Shown here in pieces: positions 13,419 through 25,602 of a stretch of 64,000 nt of DNA. Under the pieces are notes generated by a model. The model saw only the letters and a program-made list of their open reading frames with translations, was not told where the DNA came from and made no database searches. A program made the translations under genes and the position numbers. Numbering within the stretch: position 1 is the stretch's first letter; every line of letters starts with the position of its first letter. The DNA is taken from assembly GCA_012932865.1 (NCBI GenBank), contig SAXG01000015.1:310001-374000 (forward strand), given 5' to 3'. The stretch comes from Amylostereum areolatum. Taxonomy: Eukaryota; Basidiomycota; Agaricomycetes; Russulales; Stereaceae.

Positions 13419-13796
13419 GTGTTGCCATGGACTGCCCGAATGTCAAGAGGTGAGCATCCTCTATCTAAACAGTGCCCAACCACCCTTCCGGATGAAAAAG
13501 TACCGAAATTCGCAGTTTCCACCTTAGCACCCTCCTCCGCAAGAGGAGTACTCCCTCCACGCGGAACGTCCATATTCCCCCTCGTGCTCGCTGAACCCAT
13601 TGGCGGTGCCGAGCGTGGGCCGCGCGTCTTCGGGCGTGTGCGCTGGGCGGGAAGCGAGGGTCGGTGCGATGAGGGTCTGTCGACCTTCCTATGGATGTCT
13701 GATCGTTGTCTTCTTGTCTTCGGTTTTCGTCTGGCGTGGATACTGATCACCTTCCTCTTTTGTAAAGGTCACCTGTCTGCTATGGGCACCGTTTAA
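13419..13796 (+). CDS. doubtful small open frame, 125 residues
   Basis: An ATG-started frame ends at 13796. The middle is Pro/Gly/Arg-rich (GVLPPRGTSIFPLVLAEP) and the end is hydrophobic (LLVFGFRLAWILITFLF), which could be one membrane segment. An alternative start at 13431 sits in a better context (GCCATGGAC) and is followed by a donor GTGAGC, but the spliced product is only about 34 residues. No family is recognised. It may be part of an untranslated leader between the RING gene and TFB2. Confidence 0.2.
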   Translation: MLPWTARMSRGEHPLSKQCPTTLPDEKVPKFAVSTLAPSSARGVLPPRGTSIFPLVLAEPIGGAERGPRVFGRVRWAGSEGRCDEGLSTFLWMSDRCLLVFGFRLAWILITFLFCKGHLSAMGTV

Positions 13797-14218
13797 TGTG
13801 CAGTATATGTAGTTCATGTTGCTGTGCTTGTGCGAATACATCTGTTGTAGTGACTTGTACGAAAATCAAATTTGCTGTTTTGCATGAGAACATGTCCACG
13901 ACCGTTTCTGAGTAGCCTGATCTTTGCTGCGTTGCCTGTTCACGTCCACACTTTCATTCGTGATGACATGGACGCGCTGAAAGGATGAACGTTCCCGTGA
14001 TCGCGTTGAGCGAGTGCAGGCAATTATGCCATCAACTTCACGGGCGCCCCGAATGTCAATCATTACGCATTCCTCTGGCGGCGACCACAGTCGGGTGTCG
14101 GTCTCCTGATTCTACGTAAGTACAAAACATGCTGGCATCGCAATGCACACGGACGTTGATCGACTCGAATCTTCAAGGCAGACCACCATAACACGATCGC
14201 GTTGGTGCCAAAACTCCA

Positions 14219-17108
14219 ATGGCGGCGGAAACAACGCCGTCGAGCACGAGCGTGCACACGCTCCTGCCGTTCCTGCAATCTCAATCGCAGAACGCATTAA
14301 CACGGCTCTATCAACGTCCGTCGTCCTGTCTGTCAATATTCCGGTGCGCCACCGTCATCTCCGTCCAGGCTTTTGAAGACCCACTGTTCTTTTCCAGCTT
14401 GCTCGATGCCCTCTCTCGCCAGCTTGTCCTTAGCCTCCTCTGGCTTGAACACTCTGTCCCTCTGTCCACTTTCTCCTCCTGGCTCACGCCCGATGGGACA
14501 CAGTTCGTTTCCTCCGTGTTCCGTCATACTCGATCTCTTGTTCTTATTGTTCCCCCCTCTCAGACCATTCGATGATGCCCTAGCCACCCTCTCTCAACTC
14601 CATATTATCGCCAACCCCGCCTCCGGAAAGCTTGCTCTCTCTCCCACATACAAGTCGAGCATGCGCCATGCCATCACAGGAGGGTTCGTCTCCGCTTCCG
14701 TCTTCGAACGTCTTACTCACTTGCTTTCAGCGGGACGTCGGGCAGTTTTGGCGTTCCAGCGGTGCCTCAGGCTGCTCCCACAATTGCCGCACTTGATGCC
14801 TTTGCCCTTGAGCGATGGGAAGTACGTCGCTTCTCCGAATATATGATCTACCTTGCTCTGACATCGTAGCAAGATGATACTTCACTTCATGGTCTCATCT
14901 GGGACCGGTAGGGCACCGAGACCGCACGCAGGAGTCCTTTTCCTTCTCGAACGAGGGGGACTCATGACTGATCTTAAGTTAGTCCCCCATCCTCTGATAT
15001 CCCTCCTTCTTTGCGTTTATGTTCGCCTGTTTTAATTTGCAACCTGGGTACTAGACACTCGCCTCGGATCACTTCCGCTGGATTTCAGTTTCTCCTGCAT
15101 ACGCCTCATGAACAACTATGGCAACTCCTCCTTCAATACCTTCACAGAGTCGAGGTATGAATGTTTATGTCTTTGACTCGGCCGACATACCCGCTTACTT
15201 TCTGGACAGGAACGCAGGATGGACCTCGTGGATGTTCTTAGCTTTCTATTCATGTTGTCCACAATGGAACTAGGATGGGTGCGTTTGCCCCCCCCCCTCC
15301 CCCCCCTTCCTTCTCTCATAATATGCGTCTTCGTATGCCTTGTTACTCTATCATTGGCGTGCCTGTAACGTTCATGATCCTACCTTGTTACCATCGGATA
15401 CCTTCCGTACCTCCATTACCTTTCAATGCCTGACGCTAACCTACATGCATAGGAATATTCTACCGACACCCTCACCCAGACACAGAGAATGATGCTCGAT
15501 GACCTTGGACACTATGGCGTCATATGGCAAGAAAGCGTATGTTGCATCTCGATGAACTGCCCACCACCATCAGTGGCTAGCCTCCTATGCCTGCTTCCAT
15601 ATCCTCTATCCCTCCTCACTCGTTACGCTGTTGGCTTTCGGATATCATCGTGCTCGCCCCCGTGTTGTAACCCTTTGTAACGCTGACATGCCTGTCATCA
15701 GGCCGAATCAAATCGCTTCAGTCCTACGCGCCTTGCAACAACGCTCACGTCATCCCTCCCGCCTCTCCCGCCGACTGCCTCTTCAACCTCTAGCTCTGTA
15801 GCGAGCTCAGCCGCGAGCGGCGGGGCGGAGGGATTTATTGTGTTAGAGACGAATTACCGACTATATGCATACACAGGTGGGTCTACAATGGGACATCCTG
15901 CAACTCTCAGCCGCTTCTTTCCGGTCGAACTGCTACGGCCGGCGCTGATGCTATCTCCATCCACGCAGACAACCCTTTGCAAACCGCTGTGCTCAACTTA
16001 TTTGTCACGATGAAATCTCGGTTTCCCAATCTAGTCGTGGGTAGCATAACGCGCGAGAGCGTTCGACGGGCTCTTGCCAATGGTATCACCGCCGAACAGG
16101 TGGGTTCCAACCTTTCATTTCATGGGCGTCACTCCTTTCTTGTGCAAGCAGCACCCCCCTTCATTTCTCATCCTTGTATCTCATTTCTCGGTTATGTGTC
16201 GGCACAAATCCGTGAAGGTTCAACCACGGACCTTGGGTAGGCTATCCATGCGCCACCTTATTTATTACTGGTTGAAAACTACGGTTTACCTTTGGCTGTG
16301 TTTGTCCTGCGTCCCTGGCTCTTTCTGTGGGCGGAGCATGAACTGACCTCGCCTTGATCTAGATCATAAGCTACCTGACGACATATGCACACCCGCAAAT
16401 GAGAAAAAATGTTTGCAGTTGTCCATTTACTACCACACGGCGGACTAACCTTGGCAACTTATCTTCTTTTCAACGGCTTCGTCTAGAACCCTCTCCTTCC
16501 CGTAACCGTTCAGGATCAGATCCGACTCTGGGAGCTGGAGCGTAATAGAGTGAAATCTGAAGATGGTGCGTGGCCGCGTCGACCAACTTTCTGGCTCGTT
16601 CGATCTCCTCTTTCCCCGCTTGACGCATCAAGTCTCCACATCCCACAGCATCTCTTCTTTCTCCGTATCGAGTGTTCGCCACGCGCCGCGATTGCCTGCC
16701 CCTACCGCCGCCGCCGCGGCTCCTATCCCCCTTCACTTACGTGACCTGTCCCCCCGCTTGCGTTCGCCTGTTCTCAATCCCCCCTCCCCCATTTTTTCCA
16801 GCACAGTGGTGCTCTCGGTCCCCGATCACTTCTACCTGTCCCCTCTTCTCTCGCGCCTATCTTTCTCTTGCCGCGGCCTTGCGACTTGTGCTGACGCCTC
16901 GCTGTACCCTACAGGCTATCTCTACACCGCGTTTGCGTCGCACGCAGATTACGAGTATGTGCTCCGATATGCCAAGCAGCTCGACGTGGTCGTGTGGGAG
17001 AACGCGACGAAACGATGTTTCTTCGGGCGAGCAGAGGGGCATACGAATATCAAGCAATTTATTGAGCGACGAAACGCGGGCGGCTCAGGAGCCGACGGGA
17101 GAGTATGA
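14219..17108 (+). CDS. TFB2: TFIIH core subunit Tfb2 (human p52)
   Basis: Subunit of the TFIIH core that holds and stimulates the XPB/Ssl2 translocase in transcription initiation and nucleotide excision repair. Thirteen exons fit in phase: 14219-14343, 14398-14502, 14564-14683, 14731-14821, 14874-14977, 15055-15154, 15210-15278, 15453-15536, 15702-15876, 15969-16099, 16363-16410, 16487-16565 and 16915-17108, giving 474 residues, the usual length. Family signatures appear in order: LTRLYQRPSSCLSIFR at the N-terminus, LDAFALERWE then ILHFMVSSGTG, GFQFLLHTPHEQLWQLLLQYL, LSFLFMLSTMELG, FPNLVVGSITRESVRRAL and NPLLPVTVQDQIRLWELER. The C-terminal module that contacts the small subunit Tfb5 reads YEYVLRYAKQLDVVVWEN. 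The reading frame is clean throughout. The last intron (349 bases) is unusually long here, and intron 7 contains a long C run. The exon 5 acceptor (GCAAG) is weak but is the only one that keeps the conserved WEMILHFMV reading. Confidence 0.95.
15288..15306. repeat. C-rich run inside TFB2 intron 7
   Basis: About 19 bases of C with one T, just after the donor of the intron at 15279-15452. It probably serves no coding purpose. Confidence 0.8.
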
Positions 17109-17440
17109 TGCAGGCTTGAGACGTCTTAGGGCTCCTGGAATTCGGTGCGAGCATTTGGTGGGTGTGAGAGGGGATAGACGCATGTAGCACGGGCGGTCTA
17201 TGGATTGCGGAATACATCCCGTGCGTGTTTCTCTTCCCCCGCAGACGCCCTGTGGCTGCCTCGTTGGATCCTTTCGTCGTCGCGTGAGCGCGCAGTGCCT
17301 ACTACCCGATCGAACAAAGGACTGCCGGACGGATTCGCGTAGGCCTAACCTTTCTTATGGCGATGTATGCGGAGAGCTTGGCGCGATTGCCTGCCCTTCT
17401 TCAGGGCTATCAGACGTGGAACATGGGTTCGGGATTTCGG

Positions 17441-17466
17441 ATGGGCTCCTGGGATGGGCTCCTGGG
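17441..17466. repeat. 13-base unit duplicated in tandem
   Basis: ATGGGCTCCTGGG occurs twice without a spacer and is followed by ATGG. It lies about 330 bases past the TFB2 stop codon. Confidence 0.85.
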
Positions 17467-18689
17467 ATGGTCGAAAGATCATGCGCAGCGCGCGAGGATG
17501 CTGACCGTGTTCTCCCAAAGCGCGCAATTTTTAGCTTTTTTATGACCTGGTCAAAGACGATCACAAGGCGGCATCCAGCCAAAGGGCATTCACCGTGACT
17601 GTCGGTCCTATGCCCTTCACCACAGAATTCAAGCCCCGATGAATCAACCATGGACGCTGGGACGCGGAGATGTGAGGACGTTTCGAGGCAATGTCATCAA
17701 AATGCCTGGCTCCTTGCCACGTCGGTGGCTTAATCACGCGTATGACCATTGATTTTACTAGTCGGTTATCCTTTCTGGGTGGTTGCCGTTCTTTCAGCTG
17801 ACTTTGAGTGCATCAGAAGAAAGGGAAGCCGAGGGAGTTCAGTAACAATTGCGCTGGTCCAAGTACTCCATCAGCATGGACTGGATGGGAATTTCACTTC
17901 TACAATCTGACACGATATGAAAAGGGGGAAGGGGGCGGCGCTAGTCGAGACCTTGGCGAGTGAGTAATTCGTGTGGCACCGTAAGGTTCTAACAATTCAG
18001 CTCATTGTCATTGAATAGGTAGAACTTCCATTATTCCAGCTGTTTCATGTTATCGGCGAGTGTCGCACAGGTCACCCAAAGCTTCCGACGACATATGCCA
18101 CTCGCTGATGTCACTATGCTTTCGGTACAGACCCAATGAGGGTTCGAGCTAATCTCTGCGATGGGACGCCTAGACAGTGTGCGTACTTCGTTGTGTTTCA
18201 ACTTGCACAGCTTCTCCGAGAGACCAATATAACTAGGTCGCGCGGGGACGGAGTTAAGGACCGCAGATTGGATTATACATAGTCGCTCTGTACGTCTCCG
18301 GATCGATGACAGACGGCGATATAGATTTCATGCGGCACCGTCGTGCTCTTTCAAAACGCACATTTGAGCGCGGCTCATTCGACTCGAACAAGAAAGTTCA
18401 ACAGCTTCCAGTCTTCGATGTATCATGAAGTGACCGGCGTTTTTGGGTTAAGATTAAGCTATACTATGTTTAATTCTTACTAAACACGCCACGAGAGGAT
18501 CCTCGTTTCATTTCACAGGCTACTTGCTAGCTGTAACAACTTGGTGAGCGCATTTGACGACGTCACTCGCTTGTGTTTCCTCGATACTGACAGATGCTTG
18601 CGACCGAGGGGTATGACCTATGCTGCAAAGGCGCTGGAAACCGAGGCGAAATGACTTGACACAGCGTGTCTTCTGACTTAGGTTTACAA

Positions 18690-19210
18690 AGATGGTGAAG
18701 TCTGCAAGATGTGCCGCCGGTCCGAAGTGACGACGTATCCACCGTACTCAATGGTTCGTTCCGAATACTCCCTCAGCGTCATCCAGGACGGAAAGACATC
18801 TCTCTTACTTGCTATTTGTATCGACCTCGCACAGTGACGTGGGTGCATGATTCTAGACGCTCGGACGTTTCGAGATCTTGGGAAGTACGTCACCGCGTTC
18901 CTCTCGGGTTCTATCGTCCTGATCTCGTGCAGATATCCTCGAAGTCGAAGCTCATCCACCTAGGATGTACCAAATCCGAACGTCGTCCGAGCTCTTCAAG
19001 GCTTGTCCGCCGTCGAGACCTGACGTCGGAGTCCCACAGATTCTTCAGACCCCCCCTGCCTTCCGGTTCTCGTGTTCGCGAACAACCAGGGAATTGGGTC
19101 ATTCACGGCGCCAGAGACCTTCCGTTTCGCTTCTGAACTCAATGCTCCATACGCCGTGCTCGTGGATGGGAAGATTGCGCCGCTGGGCAGGGTAGGAGTA
19201 AATTCCTGGC
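18690..19210 (+). pseudogene. possible decayed gene fragment
   Basis: After a plausible acceptor (CTGACTTAG) one frame reads VYKDGEVCKMCRRSEV and then YPPYSMVRSEYSLSVIQDG. Another, ending around 19200, reads FRFASELNAPYAVLVDGKIA. Both look protein-like, but stops interrupt them and I cannot connect them into a gene. The family is not recognised. It may be chance or a relic. Confidence 0.25.
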
Positions 19211-21866
19211 ACACTGCATCAGACCATTATCAAGTAAAGGAGCTCTGGCACCGCATCCTGTTCTCTCCCATGTTGATATTCCCACATATAACCAGGAACG
19301 GTCATCTCTGCCAGGCGGCTGCATATGTATCCCCACTGGTATGTAGCTTCTTCCGTCTGGCAATAAAGTTGAATCGTTGCCCCCTTTGGATTATTGGTCC
19401 AAGATCGGTCCGTGAGCCTTCCCTGCCTGGACGGACGTATGGATATGCACAGGCTGGGTGGGGTCGCGGCCGGTGCCGAGAATCCCCGGCAAGAACAAAA
19501 CGAAATATGCATCTGCATGACGAACTACCTAAAAGCAATGGAAGTCAGGGCGATGTCTGTTGGGTGGAGAGGTTAAAGCGGACGTTAGCGAACCACTCCT
19601 CCCATTTACCCCCACCAGTGCTGATCCGCTGATAGCAGCTCTGTACCCACCGGAGAAATACAATCCAAGCTTATGCTGCATTGTTCACTTGTTTTTCTTG
19701 CGGTGGGCAGTGCCTCAGCGGTAGGCGTGTTCCGGTATCCTCATGTTTCCGTCGGTATCTGTATGTACCTGTCAACCGTTGGGAACGCTGGAATAGCGGA
19801 TTACAGACAACGCCGAGGTGGTAGAAGTTGGAATAGCGATGGCCGAGCATACCGTTCGTGACATCTTCACTACCATTCCTACCATCCGTTTACAGATACA
19901 GGTTCACCACCTAAATGACCACTTGCAGAGGGACTCTTCTATCCCGTACGTTCCATAAAACAGGAAGAATACACAATGATAATACTGCGCAGAGAACCCG
20001 TTGCGTATGCGAACGTTCAACGTTCAGAGGCGTTCAAATGCCCTCTGAGAGAGCCTTGGTCTGAGATGAGCGCGATGTACCCCTTCCGGTATTCAGAAAC
20101 TACTTACAAAGGTGACATTTGAGACTTCCGCTTCATTGTGTACATAAATCCGTCGCTTCAGACGGTCAATAGAGAAGTTCAGAAAGTGAATCCACTTTCT
20201 TGTATAGTGCATCGTGACGCTCGCACTCTGCCGTGGTCGGCGGCGGTATTCCACACGAGAAGAAGTTCCATTACAAGGAACCCCTCTGTCTATAGGACAG
20301 CAAGCGGAGACAGCCCTCAAACACGCGGTGGCTGCTTCCAAACGCCACCGAAATATACGATTCACTTGATGGGTGGGTTGAACGTGGACAGCGATGTCTC
20401 GAACTCGCGAGGGCTTGCCGTCATCTTTATCAGACTTGGGCAGCGGCGGAGGGGGTTTGTGGCATGGCATTTGACTTATGCGGGACACATATGCGCTTTC
20501 AAGCGGACGTATCGATCGATGAAACAGGCCGTGTTCTCATCGTTGGATCGATACTGGCGTTCGGATAGAGAGGTGCACATAAGAAGGCAGACCGCGACGC
20601 CACTGGTCCACTGCGTTCGAAGGCGCGTAGTCAGCACGCGTTAAAGGTAATTAGCGCATGTAGTACGCATGCCGCGGATTTGGGAATGAAGAAGACCTTC
20701 GGCGGGAGGCCCACCCTCGACAACCGCATACGATCCACTGGAGACGTCCCCGCGATGAGTACCCACGAGTGGTTAGGCTACGAGACCCAGCTCGCGTATC
20801 TGGTGTACCTACCCCTATGCACGATCTTCTGGCCCTGATACCGTTCTGGGTCCAAAAGTATTAGGCGCTGTAGCCCAGCGTGAAGCTTGGAAGCGGAGGG
20901 ACTGGCTTCATTGCCTTAATATTGTTAGCTCGCATAACAAAGTCGTGCGGCAAGAACCAGCGATGACTCCGTTCGTTCTGAATTACAGGTGGCGGCACAT
21001 TGCCCTAGCGGATTCTACGAAACAAAGCGCCAAGGGACGCCAGGCGGAGAATTGGCGAGGGGCCCTCGCATACCATCATCCAAGTGACTAGAACCAAAGT
21101 TGAGTCGCTGGCCTGAAAGCAAAGGGAAACGGTGGCCTTGTTCATTTCGATCGAGGCAACGCGCCCAGGCATTGACTGGAGCCTGAAGCCAGGACCGAAG
21201 TCGGCTTCAGCGTTTGGAGGGTGCGGCGGCCATCATGAACTCGACTTCCATAGCTAACTTGCCAGTACGTCGACAATGCCCGATGCGCGGTGCGCCCGAG
21301 CGGACGATGGGCGCTGTTCGAATCAGCGAGACGCGGACCTCGTGTAAGCGGCCAATCAGGAGAGATAGTAAAAACCTCGGGTCTAGCGACCTGTTTCAGA
21401 AAGGACCGTTCTCGACTAGAACTGCAAGGGAGCGGGTCAGCAAGGTTGAGCGCGTCTGATAAAGCCGTGAAAGGGGTGGACTGCGCAAATAAACAGACAC
21501 ATTGAGCGACGTCCAAATAAAATTCCAAGTAGTGGTATGTACGGTAGACGATGCCCCATGACGGACGGTAAGTAGGTTTAATACGGTGTTCGTCCAAATA
21601 AAATGTAAGCTACGGGATGCAACGCACCCGTGGTCCCTGATGTTTCGGAATATGTTATACCATGTCCAGTGAACCTCCTGACCCAGCAACGAGGTATGTG
21701 CGCCTCCTATATGCGAATAAACAACCAAGATAGACCGTGAGCCGCGACCGGGCGAAAGAGGAGATCGAACACTCTGGCTTGGTCGTCCCACTCGTCTACG
21801 ACCGCATCGACCCACGTTCTACTCCGCAGAAGCTGTGGCGGCAGCGTTGACCCGTGCGCAAGAAAC

Positions 21867-23665
21867 CTACGCGTCCGTTCTCCCTGAGAACCTGACTCGT
21901 GTATAGCCCTCAACGCCCAACTCCCAACTCCTAACGCGGCGTGTATCGGGTGCCTCTTGATTATAGGGTGTCTTCATCGTACGCCGAGTCGTCCCGTTGC
22001 GAGGAGTATGCGCCCTCTCCATGCCGCGGGTACAATCCGTGTCGCGAGGAGCTCCGGTAGGCGACGTAAGGAGAGTCGGAGTGTTGAGGGTACATGGGGC
22101 CTGCTGGCTGTGATATGGGGGTCGATAAGGGCTCACGGTTGGAGGTGACTGCACCGCCGTCTCCGTAGTACCGAGACTGGAGCGGGCACGGAGGACACGC
22201 CCTGTGCAAATGGAGGGAGGGACCAGCTGGAGTTGATACGCGGGGGGAGTAGAGAGAGGACCACCATCGGGGTTGGATGAACCGTAGTATGTGTTGCCGG
22301 TTTGAGGAAGGGTAGTGGGGGACTGCGTCCGGTCTTGGACGCCTTGCTGATAGTAGGTGGCGGGGTATGCATCGGAGGACGGAGTTGAGTTGTACTCGCG
22401 TGGCGGCTGCCACGGTGTTGTGGGCCTCATGAACTGCGAAGCGGACCTGTCGGCGTGGATCGGAGAGTCGATCGGCGAGGTCAACGAGCTCGACGCTGAC
22501 CAACGGTAAGTTCCTTGCGGGGGGAAGGAGGCCTCTGATGACCCTGGCGACCGGTTGTAGGGAGAGACGTCGTATTCGCCGCTGGAATGACTGACAGAGG
22601 AATGAGTGGGAGAGGGCAAGGACAGAGAGGGGGCATGTTGGGTGTTGAGGGAGAGGGACGGAGTGGTGTAAGAGTAAGAGTGCCGTGACGTGGAAGCGAC
22701 GGACGAAGCGCGGTCATGCTGGCGTCTCAACGAATCCGCCTCTTCGGCGTCGTATCTGGGGATAACAATTCACATGAGAAGGTATGTAATTGAGGGGATG
22801 CGGGGCGCGTGGTAAAATCGCTTACATTCTAGCTCTTCCGTCAGAATCGATCTCAATATGGGGAGGGTGTCGGAAGTTTGTTCCCCTCACCATCTCGGGT
22901 GGGATGGTAAGCGCCATTATGTCTGGCCTGGTGGTTGGACGCGGCAGGTGACCGAGCCGCACGTCTTCGTCGCGATAGTAGGAGACGAGGATGATGGTCC
23001 GTACCGTCCACTTTCACCGTGATAGTCTGATGGGTTCAAAATTCTCAGCAAAATAATTTCAGCGAAGTAAAAAAAATTTGTCAACTACCTTTTTGATCAG
23101 ACCGTTTGCGCGCAGAGTACCGGACGCGTCAAGGGATCTTGTGGCGCTCGTCTCTGGACGACTGCGGTAGCGCGAGGAAGAAGAAGTTGTCGAGGAACCT
23201 GAGGGCGCGATGTGGAAAGTGGACGTGCCCGGAGTGACGGGGCCTCTCTCAGCCCCGCGACTAGAGTTACGCTCGGTTACCTCACGATACACCTGTAATT
23301 GATGCAGAAAACAGTCAGAGCTCGAAAAGGGTCCCGAAAAAAAGAGGATGCCACATGAGGACAGATCCTGGAGACTTACCAAAAAATTGCCAACGATCCT
23401 CGAAGGAGACCAGGCGAGGCCTTCTGTCCATCGTTTGATTCCGCTTTCCTCGACACAAAAAACGAAAACAGCGCCACTTCTGATCATGGACCTACGTTCC
23501 GAATCGTTGAGACGTCGGGTGAATGCGAGGAATGATGCCTTGACGGGCTGCCATGATGAGTCGGAGTGCGTCGGTTGTAGTCTCGACAAAGCCGACAAAA
23601 TGTTGGGCAGCGGCAGAGGTAAGCGGCTGCGACGGAGGCATTGGTGGTGGAAGCGCGCGATGCAT
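21867..23665 (-). pseudogene. WOPR-domain transcription factor (Gti1/Pac2 family), frame broken at two sites
   Basis: WOPR proteins (Wor1, Ryp1, Gti1, Pac2) are fungal DNA-binding regulators of morphology and development. Exons 23665-23380, 23292-23089, 23026-22826 and 22755-21867 splice cleanly. The N-terminal half of the domain is present: FVGFVETTTDALRLI, then RRLNDSERRSMIRSGAVFVF, then GIKRWTEGLAWSPSRIVGNFL and VYREVTE. The second half follows: GLIKKTITVKVDG and LVSYYRDEDVRLGHLPRPT. A long Ser/Pro/Tyr/Gln-rich tail ends the protein, as usual in the family. One extra base at about 23521 (between PRI and TRRL) and one at 22989-22990 (in front of LVSYYRD) shift the frame. Without them all exon phases close over about 525 codons. 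Whether this is real decay or sequencing error cannot be told here. The ATG at 23665 is the first in the domain's frame. Confidence 0.85.
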
Positions 23666-25602
23666 GATAGAGTTGGGGAGGAAGTAGGCCGAAGCAAAGT
23701 GAGTGCCAAAATGAGCGACGTCAGGGGCCTTTTAAGTACCTGTTAGACGAAGTCTTCATCCAGACAAAAAAGATTGAATACATACGGACATCGTTGATCG
23801 AGGATCTCGGGGCGTGTGCGAGTGCAGGTGCGTGGGTGTGGGCGTTTTCAGAACTCGGTGCCGTTCCGAAAGGTGTAAGAGAAGTAGGGAGACGGGTGGG
23901 CCACGAGGGGAGAAGGAACTGGTGTCCGGACAAGGCACTTGAAGGGGGATCCATCGCGTGCATTTAAAGCAGAGGGGCCAGGGCTTGGGACGGATCTAAA
24001 AAGGACTTTTGTCCGGACGGAGGCAGAGGCAGGAGAAGGCAGGGAAGACAAGGGGGGAAGTCCCGCACTGCTCCGCGCGAACACGCGAAGGCAGAAGCCC
24101 GCATATCCTCCCCATCCATTTACTGGATTGAGCAGACGCGCAAACGCGGTGTTGGCCTGTGCCTTCGCGGAACAGCGGTCCAGCCCGTCTTGAAAACCTG
24201 GACGAGAACCCGACAAGAGCCCGGAAAGAACTCCTAAGAAGTGTTCATCTGCGGCGTACCACCCGGTCCACAACCTCCCGCGGCAACGTGCAGCAACGTG
24301 CCCACAGCGTGCCGCATCAGCCTGTCCTCCATCAGCCTGTCCTGCAGGTTTCTCTGCTCTGCGCTGCTTTGTTCTGCTCCCTTCTGCTCCGTTCATGCAC
24401 TGGAGCCTTCGGAAAATGCAGCGCTCGGAGGGGCCCTTGCCAGCACACCCGACTCCGACGCCACACGCGGTGCAGGCTCCTCCTCTCCCGCTCCACCCTC
24501 CCCGTTGTCTGCTGCGCATCCCAGTCCTCTGACCGTCCGTGGCGGCTCTACCCGAGAGTGGTCCGTTCGCCGCCCATTGAATACACTGACGAGTCGAAAC
24601 CGGCTGGGAGGGTTGCCGCCTCGTGCCAGCCGCCGGCCTCCCTGCGAAGTTGATCCCGGCTTGTGTGATCGTGATCTAGTTGGCGTCTTCTACCCCCCTC
24701 GAAATATCGCCTTGTCGGTCGGTCACGGGCGTCTGAACCTTCTCCACTGAGGATTGTGTATAAGTTGTGGGGGGCCATGTTGATGTCTGGAGGTGAATGG
24801 TGGCGGCGACGTGCGAGCATAGCTCAATCGAGACCCGTAACCCGTCGCGGAGCTCATTTTTATAATTCCAACCCAGCCGTCCCAGCGCCATGGCGCGCCC
24901 CGTCTCTTCCCCGCTCGCGCCAAAGTCGCGCGCGATACTCCCCCCGCGGACGTACTGAGGAACGAGTAGATGTTTTCTTCGTGGAGCTCCAATTTGCATA
25001 TTACCCAAGTCGGAATAAACGCAATTTCGTGCCCAGGACCGCGCTGTCTTTCCCGCGCGAAGCACTGTAAAAATAGCAGATACACCGTGACGCTCGCGCT
25101 GTGTGAGTTGGTCTGGCGGCCCTCCTGGCAGCCAAGTTTCTAGTGATGGAAGCCTGCCTATCTCTTTACAACGATATACAGTCCATACTATAAATGGTGC
25201 CCACCTTGGCTGATACTTTACCTGGCAGCGCCGCCAGTTCTCATGATATGGAACGCCATGTAGACCACGTTATCGCCCGCCGCATCGTCGTCATCAAAAC
25301 GGCTGCTATTGCCGCTCAGCGTATATTGCACAGAACTGGTAACAAGCACGAGTAAGATGGAGCGAAAGCACCACGATAGCTTCGCCTTCCGATGCGAGTG
25401 GATATTGCTATCGATGCGAACACACGCTCACCCCGACAACCCCGACTTCATCACGCAAACCACTCGACGAAGGCACCCTCGAAAAGCGCGACGTGATTTC
25501 TCCTGGTCGAAACGCCGTTTGCCATTCCGTCTTGTTCTTTTATCTTCACGCTTGAACCACGCCCTGAATTAAGACATGTATTGTACCTGCGCCGCGACGG
25601 CA
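23666..25602. other. intergenic, nothing recognised
   Basis: This includes the upstream region of the WOPR gene. Open frames near 23.85-24.75 kb exist on both strands but are Gly/Arg/Cys-rich and overlap each other, which is typical of GC-rich non-coding DNA. WOPR genes often have long promoters, so the space may be regulatory. Confidence 0.5.

Larger units (their letters stand above)
17109..21866. other. second gene-poor island
   Basis: About 4.8 kb with no gene that can be spliced into a recognisable product. It holds a tandem duplication of a 13-base unit at 17441-17466 and a possible decayed coding stretch at about 18690-19210. No transposon hallmark was seen. Confidence 0.5.

Noticed and set aside
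23848..24519. 223-codon minus-strand frame upstream of the WOPR gene
   Set aside because: Rich in Gly, Arg and Cys, overlapped by a long frame on the other strand, and not spliced to the WOPR exons.
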